Shown here: piece by piece, positions 32,607-41,098 of the stretch
Layout of the letters: every line of letters starts with the position of its first letter
How positions within the stretch are numbered: the first letter of the stretch is position 1
Assembly (NCBI GenBank): GCA_017303355.1
Contig: JAFLCU010000003.1
Span: 124,001 to 188,000, forward strand
Reading direction: 5' to 3'
Length of the DNA: 64,000 bases
Origin: Caulobacterales bacterium
Lineage (GTDB): Bacteria > Pseudomonadota > Alphaproteobacteria > Caulobacterales > Aquidulcibacteraceae
Translations under genes and position numbers: made by a program
The notes under the pieces: model-generated
Told to the model about the DNA's origin: nothing
Databases searched by the model: none
Seen by the model: only the letters and a program-made list of their open reading frames with translations

Positions 32607-34303
32607 GCGGCGGCGGTCGCGGAGGAGGCGCCTTCTTGGATCGCACGCTTGGCGCGTTCGATCCAAGTCGCGACATCGTCCTCCGTCGGCGCGGGCGCCG
32701 AACCCCAGGCGCGCTGCCCTTCGTCCGACAGGCCCCAACGCGCGACGCCATCGCACAATGTCGTCGCGTCGCTGCCGGCCAGTTCAGCGGCGTCGTTCAC
32801 GCCGCACGCAACCAGCGCCTGCGCCTCACGCGATTTCAAACCCGGCACGGTGCACGCGAGCAGCGCTTGGCTTTGCCAATCACGGATCACTTGCGCGGAG
32901 ATGTGACGCGCGTCGATCTTGCCCTCGGCCTCTTCGGGCTTCAGCTGCATCAAGTCCGCGATCGTGCGCACGCCGACAGCCTCGAGGCGCTTGGCGGTTT
33001 TCGGCCCGATCGACGGCGCTTGTACGACGGGCGCGTCGCTGTTGAGCGTGTAGCGCGGCAAGCTCTTTTCCTGTTTCGCGCGTGGCGCGCCCACCGGCAA
33101 TTCGCGCGGGATCGGCGGCTCCTTGACCGGCTTTGCGGGCATCGCCGCTTCGGCGACCGGCTCGGCCGGCTCGACCGTCGCGACTGGCGTTGGCGCGGGC
33201 GCGACGGCGGGCTTGCTCTTCGCCGGCTTCGGCGCGGCGGCGTCGAGATTGATCACCGGCGCCGGCTTCGGCGCGGGGTTCGGCTTTGGTTTCGGCGCGG
33301 GCTTTGGCGCCGCCTTGCCGCGCGCCGGCGCACCCGCCCCCACTTGCGCGCCGATCTCGCGGGGCCATTTAGCATCGAGCGACGACAGCGGCGTTTTCAT
33401 CACCTCGGTCGCGTAGAGCGCGCGCACGACCTTGTCGTCCTCACCGAGCGTGGTGCGCACCTTGCCGGTGCGGCGGAATTCCTCGTATTGCGCCTGCACC
33501 TCGCTCCGTGCGGCAGCATCGTCCATGGTTTTCAGCACCGCTTGGATCGGCGTTTCCAACGCCAGGAACAGCGCCTGCAGCGCACCGCTGACTTTCGGCG
33601 GCGCCACCGCCGCCTCTTCGAAGGCGCGGTCGAGAATGCGCGCGAAACCGACGGCCGCGTGGCCAACAAGCTTCGCGATCGTGTCCTTCAGTTCCTGATC
33701 GAGGCCGGCGGGCGGATCCTTCACGCCCTTCTCGAAATCGTAGTGATCGATCACCAATTCATAGTGCTTGTTCGACGCATGGGCGCCGGCGCGGACCATC
33801 TCGGCCAACCACGTGTCGCCCTTAGGCGCCTCGATCTCTGGGTAGCCGCCGAGATCGTTCTCCAGGATGGTTTGGAATGTCTTGTAGGATTTCGAAAAGC
33901 TCCACTCCACCGCACGGTGGATGACGCCCTCTTCTTCCGTCTGATGCGTATGAAAGGGTTGGATCGGATCAACGTAGTAATGGCTCATCACGCCGGCCGA
34001 CCACGCCGCCTGCGCCCAATCCTTTGCCGCGAGCGCGCGCACCGTGCGGCGATACCATTCCTCGCACGCTTCGATCGCGCCGCCCCATTCGCCGTCGCGC
34101 ACGTGCAGAACGTGGTTCTTGAAATCCTTGAACACCTCATCAGGCGCCTTGGCGCCTTTGAGATATTCGTCGTGATAGTGCAGCAGCAGATTGCGCCAAT
34201 CTTCCGCCACCGGCGATTTCAAGTGACGCAGTGCATCGACCGCCAAGCGGTGATGGTTCGACCGGCAGCGGCTCGCAAACACAACCGCATACAACAACGA
34301 CAT
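32603..34303 (-). CDS. Zinc-dependent phospholipase C-like/DUF4332-like two-domain protein
   Basis: 566 residues. Residues 1-230: predominantly helical, with MSLLYAVVFASRCRSNHHRL, HYHDEYL and GVMSHYYVDPIQPFHTHQ, the His/Asp pattern of zinc-dependent phospholipase C/P1-nuclease folds. About 300-420: Ala/Pro/Lys linker. About 425-560: SIGPKTAKRLEAVGVRTIADLM, a helix-hairpin-helix pattern of DUF4332-like domains, with a second copy GLKSREAQALVACGVNDAAEL. No signal peptide, so probably cytoplasmic. An 85-bp gap separates it from the DUF262 gene upstream on the same strand. The stop overlaps that of DUF4149. Function unknown; nuclease or phospholipase are only possible. Confidence 0.75.
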   Translation of the reverse strand: MSLLYAVVFASRCRSNHHRLAVDALRHLKSPVAEDWRNLLLHYHDEYLKGAKAPDEVFKDFKNHVLHVRDGEWGGAIEACEEWYRRTVRALAAKDWAQAAWSAGVMSHYYVDPIQPFHTHQTEEEGVIHRAVEWSFSKSYKTFQTILENDLGGYPEIEAPKGDTWLAEMVRAGAHASNKHYELVIDHYDFEKGVKDPPAGLDQELKDTIAKLVGHAAVGFARILDRAFEEAAVAPPKVSGALQALFLALETPIQAVLKTMDDAAARSEVQAQYEEFRRTGKVRTTLGEDDKVVRALYATEVMKTPLSSLDAKWPREIGAQVGAGAPARGKAAPKPAPKPKPNPAPKPAPVINLDAAAPKPAKSKPAVAPAPTPVATVEPAEPVAEAAMPAKPVKEPPIPRELPVGAPRAKQEKSLPRYTLNSDAPVVQAPSIGPKTAKRLEAVGVRTIADLMQLKPEEAEGKIDARHISAQVIRDWQSQALLACTVPGLKSREAQALVACGVNDAAELAGSDATTLCDGVARWGLSDEGQRAWGSAPAPTEDDVATWIERAKRAIQEGASSATAAA

Positions 34304-34358
34304 GTGTCGTCCCTCGCCCCAAGAATAAACGCGAGGTTAAATTGGGGACCGGATTTGG

Positions 34359-34374
34359 TTAGCGCGCGGTTAAC
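34359..34374. promoter_or_regulatory. Putative CtrA-binding site
   Basis: TTAG-CGCGCGG-TTAAC (34359-34374) is one mismatch from TTAA-N7-TTAAC, the CtrA consensus of Caulobacter. A weaker TAAA-N7-TTAA pattern lies at 34326-34340. Both sit in the 85-bp gap upstream of the phospholipase-like gene and downstream of DUF262, so they would control the former. Cell-cycle regulation is a hypothesis. Confidence 0.35.
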
Positions 34375-34388
34375 AAGAGAGCCGAAGC

Positions 34389-36050
34389 TCAGTCGTCGCC
34401 ACGCACCAAGCCCCAATCCTCACAGAGCTGACGCACCAGATCCTCGTGGCGGCGCTCGATCACCTCGAGCGTCCATTCGTCAATCGAGGCCAGGCTCTTG
34501 GTGAGCGCGTGGATCGGCGCGCCAGGCGTGTTGAAATAATTGCGCTTCTTTTCCGGATACGGGCTGTTGTCGGCGATCTTGTTCTGCTCGTAGGTCAGCA
34601 GCGTCAGATTGCCGAGCAGGTTCGACAATTCGTTGCGCAGCGCGGAATCCGGAAAGCGCTCGTTCCACCACGCGCTGCCGGACTTGGGCAGGATGTGCTC
34701 GACGGTGACATCATCCGTCATCGTCAGTTGGCTGCCGCCGGCCAGCGCCGATTCAACTCGGATCAGCAACAAGCGGCGCTGGCGGTCGCGCTTGCGCGAG
34801 CGATTGAGCGTGGCGATGAATTTCATGTGCTCGGCGTGGGTGAGCTCGAGCGCGCCCTTCTCGCCATAGAGCTGCTTGTCGTCGCCGACGCCGCGCACGG
34901 CGCGCTCAAAGCGCTTTTCTTGCGCGCGATTGTCGATCACCGAAAGCTCGCAGGCGAAGGTGAAGCGGTCGAGCGCCTGGAAGAATCGGCGCGCGCGCTC
35001 GTGCTCGCCTGCGTGCTCGGCCAGGAAAGCGATCGCCGCCGGGGCCCAATCCCATTCCTCGACTTGCTTCATCGCCTTCACGCGCCGGTTCACCTCCGCG
35101 CTATACGCGCCGACATCGATGGAATTGGTGAAAATGGCGCGCAGAGCCTGGGCGTAGCGCGGCAATTGATCGAACAAGAACGTGCGCACGCCGCCTGCGC
35201 GATCCACCGCCGTGCGGAAGGCGCCGAGATCGCCCGGCGAGAGCAACGCCTCGCCCGTCAGCAGGAACGGCATCATGTAAAGCAGGCGCGCGAAATTCTC
35301 GCGCTCGAACATGTCCTCGATCTGCTCCCATTTGCGCGCGGCCGCGTCGGCGTCGGCGCCGGAGAGCTTGGAATTCTCCAGCAGATCGCTCTTGATGATG
35401 TCCGCGCCAGACAAGGGCGAGCCGCGCTTGTTGAGCGTATTGAAGACCGTCTGCGCGCAGCCGCGTTCGTCCGCGTCCACGACATTGAGCGTGCAGGCGC
35501 GCGCCACGTAGGAAAGAAAGCTGTCCAGTTCGCGATCATCGGTGCGCGCGAGTTCCGACTCGATGGTGCGGGCAGCGGCGATCAGCAGATCCTTCGAATC
35601 GATGCCGGTCTCGGCATGCTGCGCGAGCTCGGCCATCTTGCCGGGCTCCTGCACGAAGCCGCGATAGAAATTCGCGTCCTCCTCGCGCAGAAAAAGCCGA
35701 GGCGTGTCACCTTCCATGATCAGCGCTTGAAACTGCTTGGCGCGGCCCGGCAACCGGTCGCGCACATAGGCCATGATCATGGTGAGCGTCGCCAGACGTT
35801 GCTGGCCGTCGGAAATCTCAAGCTTGCCGTGGTTTTTCACCAGCACGATCTGGCCGATGAAATAAAACGGCGCGCGCCGATCGAAGGCCCGACGCAAATC
35901 CTGGATCAGCTGGCGCACTTCGCGCTCACCCCAAGTGTACGGGCGCTGATAGCGCGGCACTTTGAGCGCGGCCTTGCGCGTCAACACTGAGGCCAGATTC
36001 AGAATCTGCGAAAACAGGCCCAGCGGCGTGTCGCCGAATGGATTGCTCAT
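34389..36050 (-). CDS. DUF262/DUF1524 (GmrSD-like) putative restriction enzyme
   Basis: 553 residues. N-terminal DUF262 (about 20-240) with PRYQRPYTWGEREVRQLI, the ParB-like SDGQQRLATLTM motif (nucleotide-binding) and FNTLNKRGSPLSGADIIKSD. C-terminal DUF1524 HNH nuclease with TVEHILPKSGSAW and GNLTLLTYEQNK. This matches the fused type IV (GmrSD) enzymes, which cleave modified (for example glucosylated) phage DNA using nucleotide. Length (500-700) fits. No second restriction gene or methylase is nearby, so it may be solitary, possibly with the downstream phospholipase-like gene. Start ATG 36048-36050. Confidence 0.88.
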   Translation of the reverse strand: MSNPFGDTPLGLFSQILNLASVLTRKAALKVPRYQRPYTWGEREVRQLIQDLRRAFDRRAPFYFIGQIVLVKNHGKLEISDGQQRLATLTMIMAYVRDRLPGRAKQFQALIMEGDTPRLFLREEDANFYRGFVQEPGKMAELAQHAETGIDSKDLLIAAARTIESELARTDDRELDSFLSYVARACTLNVVDADERGCAQTVFNTLNKRGSPLSGADIIKSDLLENSKLSGADADAAARKWEQIEDMFERENFARLLYMMPFLLTGEALLSPGDLGAFRTAVDRAGGVRTFLFDQLPRYAQALRAIFTNSIDVGAYSAEVNRRVKAMKQVEEWDWAPAAIAFLAEHAGEHERARRFFQALDRFTFACELSVIDNRAQEKRFERAVRGVGDDKQLYGEKGALELTHAEHMKFIATLNRSRKRDRQRRLLLIRVESALAGGSQLTMTDDVTVEHILPKSGSAWWNERFPDSALRNELSNLLGNLTLLTYEQNKIADNSPYPEKKRNYFNTPGAPIHALTKSLASIDEWTLEVIERRHEDLVRQLCEDWGLVRGDD

Positions 36051-36173
36051 GTGTTCTTCCCCGCAGCCGTTCCGGCTTTCGTCAAATCGTTACTAGCCCG
36101 ACATAAAGGCGCAATGCGGCGTACGATTTTCCACCGCGCTCGGCGCGCAAGCGTCGCTGAAACGACACGTATT

Positions 36174-36995
36174 TTAGATGTTCGTGGGCGGCCGTGTAAT
36201 GAAAGCGGGCGCATCGCCGATCAATTCGAGTTCCGAGAACCCGCGCGCACGGAACGCCGCAAATGTTGCGCGCGCTGCGTGGGCGTCGGTGAACGCCGCG
36301 CGGTGTACGCGCGCTTGTCCTGGGTCAGCGATCAAGACACTCGCCACACGGCGCGCGATCGCGTCGCCGGAATCGAGCCACACGCACGGGCGCGGCGATG
36401 CGGCGGCCAATTCGTTGGCCAGCAACGGAAAATGCGTACATGCCAGCGCGACGACATCGATCTCGGCCCCTCCGGGCGCACCGAACAATCCGCCGATCGC
36501 TTCTGTGATCGCAGCCGGATCAAAAGCTTCGCCGCGCAATTTGTGCTCGGCGGCCTCCACCAACGCTGATGAGCCGAACCGCACGACCCTCTTATCGGGC
36601 GCGAATTGGACAATGAGATCATTGGTGTAAGCGCGCCGCACGGTGGCGGGCGTGGCGAGCAGGCCAATCACGCCGGTGCGCGTGAGCGCCGCGGCCGGCT
36701 TGATCGGCGGCACCACGCCGACGACCGGAACGGCAAGCGCCGCGCGCACCGCGTCCAGCGCGATGGTGGACGCCGTGTTGCAGGCCACAACCACAAGATC
36801 GGGCGACCATTGCGCAACCAAACCGGAAAGCAGCGCCGGCACGCGCGCGCGCAGATCAGCGTCGGACTTTAGCCCGTACGGCAGCCAGGAATTGTCGGCC
36901 ACATAGTCGAGCACGAGATCGCGCCCGGACGCAGCGATGGCGTCGAGCACCGACAACCCGCCGACGCCAGAGTCAAACACCAGCACGCGCTTCAT
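36174..36995 (-). CDS. murI: Glutamate racemase
   Basis: 273 residues. Converts L- to D-glutamate for peptidoglycan. Signatures: VFDSGVGGLSVL at the N-terminus, catalytic VACNTAST and ALACTHFPLL (the two Cys). ATG 36993-36995 is chosen because it begins the family-typical MKRVLVFDSG; the longer frame has no support. A TTAACC sequence directly upstream could be part of a promoter. No second mur gene is adjacent. The stop lies 123 bp before the start of the DUF262 gene on the same strand; that gap is likely DUF262's promoter. Confidence 0.93.
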   Translation of the reverse strand: MKRVLVFDSGVGGLSVLDAIAASGRDLVLDYVADNSWLPYGLKSDADLRARVPALLSGLVAQWSPDLVVVACNTASTIALDAVRAALAVPVVGVVPPIKPAAALTRTGVIGLLATPATVRRAYTNDLIVQFAPDKRVVRFGSSALVEAAEHKLRGEAFDPAAITEAIGGLFGAPGGAEIDVVALACTHFPLLANELAAASPRPCVWLDSGDAIARRVASVLIADPGQARVHRAAFTDAHAARATFAAFRARGFSELELIGDAPAFITRPPTNI

Positions 36996-37219
36996 CGCGT
37001 TAACCTTTGTGACAGCGCACCCCGGCGCCACCGCGTTAACGAGTATGATGATTTATACATGTTTTTTGGCGTCATCGCGGCCAGCAAACGCTCCCAGCAG
37101 ATAGCTGTGGAAACGAGTCCTTAACCGAGTTTGCGTGAATCATACGATGGGTTAGTGAGCGTGGGATGGGGTTTACGTCAACGCGCCGTGGCGCGCGTTC
37201 ATAGACGGGGTCGGAAATC

Positions 37220-38173
37220 ATGAGTGCACTTGGCAATTCCACTGCGATCTTCGTGACGCTGTCGGGGCTGTTCTGGGGCGGCTGGATCGTCGGCTCGCAA
37301 ACGCCTGAAGGCCAGGAGGCCATCGCCCGTGCGTACGCTGCTTATGAAGAGCAGCAAGCCACGGCCAACGAAAATCTCTTCGACACGACGGCGCTGCGCG
37401 CCATCGTCTGCGGCGATCCGAACGTCGCTGAACAAAAGCCGTGCCTCGCCGTGGTCGCGGCGGGTCGTCTCTTCATCGTCGACGCCGGCACCGGCGCGGC
37501 CTCCTCGCTGGGCGGGCGCAACATTCCGATGGATCGCTTGAGCGCGGTGCTGCTGACGGACGCTGACCTGCCGCAGGTCGCGGACTTGAGCGCCGTATAT
37601 GGCGCGGCGTCACGCGGGCGCAGCGATGCGCTGCTGCCGGTATATGGACCAGCGGAAACGCAACGCCTCGTCGATGGCCTCAACCAAGCTGGCGGCTTCG
37701 ACGGCGCGGTGAATGGCCTGCAAGCCTGGGGGCCCTCGCCTGAGCCGGGCCGCTCCGTGATCGTGTTCGAAGCGGACGGCCTCGTCGTCTCCGCGTTCAC
37801 CACGCAGGAAGACGCTTTCAATGGCCGCGTCGGCTATCGCTTCGATTATCGCGGCCGCTCGATCGTCGTCGGCGGCGACGGCCGCGTCGCCAGCGCGTCA
37901 GCCGCGCAAAACGCGGACGTGGTGCTGCAAGGCGCGCAAAGCCAACGCATGGCGCAAATGAGCGGCGGCTCGACTGCGGCGGAAGTCGCCGCGCAAGCAA
38001 GCGCTGCAAACGCCGGCATGGTCGTGCTCACCGGCGCCAACAACCAATTGGCCGCGCAGGTGCAAGTCGCGGAAGCGCGCGCCGCGGGCTTCGACGATGT
38101 CGTCGCCGGCCGCGTCGGCATGCTGGTGGAGCTGCCCCTCGCCAATGGCGAGATCAACGTCCGCCCGCTCTGA
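37220..38173 (+). CDS. Membrane-anchored degenerate metallo-beta-lactamase-fold protein
   Basis: 317 residues. N-terminal hydrophobic segment (about 7-25) likely a membrane anchor or uncleaved signal. The middle looks like the ribonuclease Z/AtsA class of metallo-beta-lactamase folds: FIVDAGTGAASSLGG then a loop and VYGPAETQRLVDGL. However, where active enzymes have T-H-x-H-x-D-H there is LLTDADLPQVADL (112-122), so the zinc ligands are gone. It is a probable pseudo-enzyme with a structural or regulatory role. ATG 37218-37222 region: start 37220, preceded by a GGTCGG stretch. A strong terminator follows at 38195. Confidence 0.75.
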   Translation: MSALGNSTAIFVTLSGLFWGGWIVGSQTPEGQEAIARAYAAYEEQQATANENLFDTTALRAIVCGDPNVAEQKPCLAVVAAGRLFIVDAGTGAASSLGGRNIPMDRLSAVLLTDADLPQVADLSAVYGAASRGRSDALLPVYGPAETQRLVDGLNQAGGFDGAVNGLQAWGPSPEPGRSVIVFEADGLVVSAFTTQEDAFNGRVGYRFDYRGRSIVVGGDGRVASASAAQNADVVLQGAQSQRMAQMSGGSTAAEVAAQASAANAGMVVLTGANNQLAAQVQVAEARAAGFDDVVAGRVGMLVELPLANGEINVRPL

Positions 38174-38194
38174 GCGACGTAAAATTGGAGTTCC

Positions 38195-38224
38195 AAAGGG
38201 GAGCCGCAAGGCTCCCCTTTTCGT
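38195..38224 (+). terminator. Strong rho-independent terminator
   Basis: AAAGGGGAGCC-GCAA-GGCTCCCCTTTTC: 11-bp perfect stem with a GCAA loop, followed by TTTT-C. It lies 22 bp after the metallo-beta-lactamase-fold gene's stop, and its A-tract makes it bidirectional in part. Confidence 0.9.
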
Positions 38225-38318
38225 TGCCAGGAATAGCGGTTGGCGCGCGGTATATTATGCCGCATCGCGGCTGTCCGCGTTGCTTGGAATTTCAGCGCCC
38301 AAAACCTAGAAGAGCCCG

Positions 38319-39110
38319 ATGCGCGCGCTCGTCCTCGCTCTCGCGGCACTCTTCGCCCTGGCCACGCCCGCGTGGGCGGATCGCTTTGTGCTGACCTACG
38401 AGGGCGTTGGCCTCGGCTTCGTGCCGCTGGGTGGGATCACGCTCGACGCCGACGTAAGCACGGACACCTACGATGTCGGCGCGATGCTGGACTCCAGCGG
38501 CTTCGTCAGCGTGTTTGAACCGACCAATATCGTCGCCTCCGCTTCAGGCGACATTCGCGGCGGCGATGTCGCATGGCGCCGCTACGATCTCGATCATCGC
38601 TACAGCCGCAAGCGCCGCGTCATCGCCATGCAAATGACGGATGGCGCCGTGAGCGCACGGATCGAGCCGAATTATCGGCTCTGGGGCCAACCGCCAACAA
38701 CCGACGCGCAACGCAATCGTTCGCGCGATCCGCTCTCCTCCCTGGTGGCGATGGCGATCGACGTGGGCCAGACCCGCCGCTGCTCCGGCGCCTATCCAAC
38801 CTTTGACGGCCGCTTCCATTATCTGCTCGAACTCGCAGGCGGCGAGATCGATAGCTTCGACGATGGCGGCTATCAGGGCGAGGTGCTCAAGTGCGCGCTG
38901 GCCTATATCGCGGTGGCCGGCTATGAGCCGCGCGACGCGGGCCGCCGCCGCATTCCGCACGGCGAAATCTGGTTTGCACTCATGCCGAATACAAGTTTCG
39001 CGCCGCCCGTGCGCATCGCCACACCTTGGCCGCGCCGCACCGTGATCCGGCTCGAAAGTTTCCGGCGCGCGCGCGTCGATGTTCAATATACAAGCGCGCC
39101 CACGCCTTGA
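38319..39110 (+). CDS. DUF3108 domain periplasmic protein
   Basis: 263 residues. Signal peptide (MRALVLALAALFALATPAWA, cleavage after AWA) and a mature beta-rich domain starting RFVLTYEGVGLGF, typical of DUF3108. Family members are periplasmic, of unknown role, sometimes implicated in envelope/LPS physiology. ATG 38319; the stop TGA overlaps the TTG start of rsmB (TTGA at 39107-39110), so the two genes are coupled. Structure prediction would place the Cys residues (RRCSGA and LKCALA) for a possible disulphide. Confidence 0.85.
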   Translation: MRALVLALAALFALATPAWADRFVLTYEGVGLGFVPLGGITLDADVSTDTYDVGAMLDSSGFVSVFEPTNIVASASGDIRGGDVAWRRYDLDHRYSRKRRVIAMQMTDGAVSARIEPNYRLWGQPPTTDAQRNRSRDPLSSLVAMAIDVGQTRRCSGAYPTFDGRFHYLLELAGGEIDSFDDGGYQGEVLKCALAYIAVAGYEPRDAGRRRIPHGEIWFALMPNTSFAPPVRIATPWPRRTVIRLESFRRARVDVQYTSAPTP

Positions 39111-40372
39111 CCGCCCGCCGCGCCGCCGCCGATCTGCTCGTCGCCGTGATGGATCGCGGCCGCGCGCTGGACGACGCTCTCAGCGAAACACCGAGCTTCA
39201 ACGCGTTGCAGGGCCGTGACCGCGCCTTTGCGCGCGCCCTCGTCACGGCTGGTCTGCGCCGCCTGGGCGGCGTCAACGCCGTGCTGTCGCGCTTTCTCGA
39301 ACGCCCGCTGCCCGACAGCGCCAATCACGCGCGCGCTTTGCTGCATTTAGGCGCAACGCAATTGCTCGTGCTTGGCACGCCGGCGCATGCGGCGGTGGGC
39401 GAGACGGTGGAAACCGCCAATTGCATGCGCGAGGCGCGCGGCTTCGCTAAGCTGATGAACGCAGTGCTCCGTCGCGTCGCGCGCGAGGGCGCCGAAGTCT
39501 TGGCGTCGCTGCCGCCGGGCGCGGATTTGCCCGCGTGGCTCTACACACGCTGGCGCGCGAGCTATGGCGAGGCGGCGCCGCGCATCGCCGAGGCGCTGCT
39601 GCAAGAAGCGCCGCTCGACTTGAGCGTCAAGCAAGACGCCGCCGATTGGGCCGCCCGAATGGGCGGAACGCTCACGCCAACTGGCTCAGTGCGCTTCCAT
39701 GCCGGCGCTTCAGTGGAGGCCCTCCCCGGCTTCAACGAAGGCGGCTGGTGGGTGCAAGACGCCGCCGCCGCGTTGCCAGCTAAGCTGCCGGGGGATGTGC
39801 GCGGCAAACGCGTACTCGATCTCTGCGCCGCGCCTGGCGGCAAGACGCTGCAGCTCGCCGCGGCCGGCGCCCACGTCACGGCCATCGACAAGTCCGAAGC
39901 GCGGCTGAAGCGGCTGCGCGAAAATCTGGCGCGGACCAAACTGCACGCAGAGGTGATCTGCGCCGACGCGCTCGAATTCCGCGCCGAAGCCTTTGACGCG
40001 ATCCTGCTCGACGCACCCTGCACCTCCACCGGTACGCTGCGCCGCCATCCCGACGTCGCCTGGCTGCGCCGGCCAAGTGACGTGCGCGCGCTTGCGGAAC
40101 TGCAGATGCGGCTGGTCGAGACGTGCGCGACGCTGCTGAAGCCGGGCGGGCGGCTTGTCTATGCGGTCTGCTCCCTGGAGCCCGAAGAAGGTCCCGCCGT
40201 CGTCGCGGAAGCGCTGCGCAAGGGCTGGCGGCGCGACGCGCTGGGCCCCGCCGAGATTGCCGGAGCGCAAGATTTCATCACCGCCGATGGCGATTTGCGC
40301 ACGCATCCAGGCCACTGGCCCGAGATCGGCGGCCTCGACGGCTTCTTCGCCGCGCGTTTGCTGCGCGCTTAA
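39107..40372 (+). CDS. rsmB: 16S rRNA m5C967 methyltransferase RsmB
   Basis: 421 residues from TTG at 39107, which overlaps the preceding stop (TTGA) and fits the family N-terminus ([20 protein letters not shown]). NusB-like N-terminal domain (about 1-130) for RNA binding, then the methyltransferase domain with [15 protein letters not shown] (SAM-binding) and [15 protein letters not shown], where the Cys after DAP and the later AVCSLEPEE Cys are catalytic. It methylates C967 in 16S rRNA. An upstream ATG at 39026 is within the DUF3108 gene and is not used. Confidence 0.92.
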   Translation: MTARRAAADLLVAVMDRGRALDDALSETPSFNALQGRDRAFARALVTAGLRRLGGVNAVLSRFLERPLPDSANHARALLHLGATQLLVLGTPAHAAVGETVETANCMREARGFAKLMNAVLRRVAREGAEVLASLPPGADLPAWLYTRWRASYGEAAPRIAEALLQEAPLDLSVKQDAADWAARMGGTLTPTGSVRFHAGASVEALPGFNEGGWWVQDAAAALPAKLPGDVRGKRVLDLCAAPGGKTLQLAAAGAHVTAIDKSEARLKRLRENLARTKLHAEVICADALEFRAEAFDAILLDAPCTSTGTLRRHPDVAWLRRPSDVRALAELQMRLVETCATLLKPGGRLVYAVCSLEPEEGPAVVAEALRKGWRRDALGPAEIAGAQDFITADGDLRTHPGHWPEIGGLDGFFAARLLRA

Positions 40373-40430
40373 GTACGCACCCGCAACAGCTCGCCTTGCG
40401 CGCCCTCCCCGGCGCGGGGTACGACACATC

Positions 40431-41093
40431 ATGGCGCGGACGCTCATTGCACCTTCGATACTGGCGGCGGACTTTTCCAAGCTCGGCGAGGAAGTGCGCG
40501 CGGCCGAAGCCGCCGGCGCCGATATGATCCATGTCGACGTGATGGACGGCCATTTCGTGCCGAACATCTCGATCGGCCCAAGCGTCGTGAAATCGATCCG
40601 CCCGCATTCGAAATTGCCGTTCGACGTGCATCTGATGATCGCGCCGGTCGATCCCTACATCCAAGCGTTCCGCGACGCCGGCGCCGACATCATCACCGTG
40701 CACCCCGAGGCCGGCCCGCACGTGCACCGCACATTGCAGGCGATCAAAGCGACAGGCGCCAAGGCCGGCATCTCACTCAATCCCGGCACGCCAGCCAAAG
40801 CGATCGATCCGGTGATGGATCTCATCGACCTCGTTCTGGTGATGAGCGTGAACCCAGGCTTTGGCGGCCAGAGCTTCATCGAAACGGCGCTGCCGAAGAT
40901 CGAGAAGCTGCGCAAGAAAATCGACGAGAGCGGCCGCGACATCATTCTTGAGGTCGATGGCGGCGTGAACGCCAAGACGGCGCCGCGCGTGATCGCGGCC
41001 GGGGCCACGGCGCTTGTCGCCGGCACCGCCGTTTATGGCGGCGATCCGAGCGCCTACGCCGACAACATCGCGCGCCTGAGAGCGCCGGCCTGA
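40431..41093 (+). CDS. rpe: Ribulose-phosphate 3-epimerase
   Basis: 220 residues, TIM barrel. Converts ribulose-5-P to xylulose-5-P (pentose phosphate and Calvin pathways). Signatures: [30 protein letters not shown] (metal-binding His and Asp), VDVHLMI-like [27 protein letters not shown]. Length is typical (about 220). ATG 40431; 58 bp after the rsmB stop, 6 bp before the heparinase-like gene. All on the plus strand, consistent with the rsmB-rpe-heparinase-purH order. Confidence 0.97.
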   Translation: MARTLIAPSILAADFSKLGEEVRAAEAAGADMIHVDVMDGHFVPNISIGPSVVKSIRPHSKLPFDVHLMIAPVDPYIQAFRDAGADIITVHPEAGPHVHRTLQAIKATGAKAGISLNPGTPAKAIDPVMDLIDLVLVMSVNPGFGGQSFIETALPKIEKLRKKIDESGRDIILEVDGGVNAKTAPRVIAAGATALVAGTAVYGGDPSAYADNIARLRAPA

Positions 41094-41098
41094 GCGCC

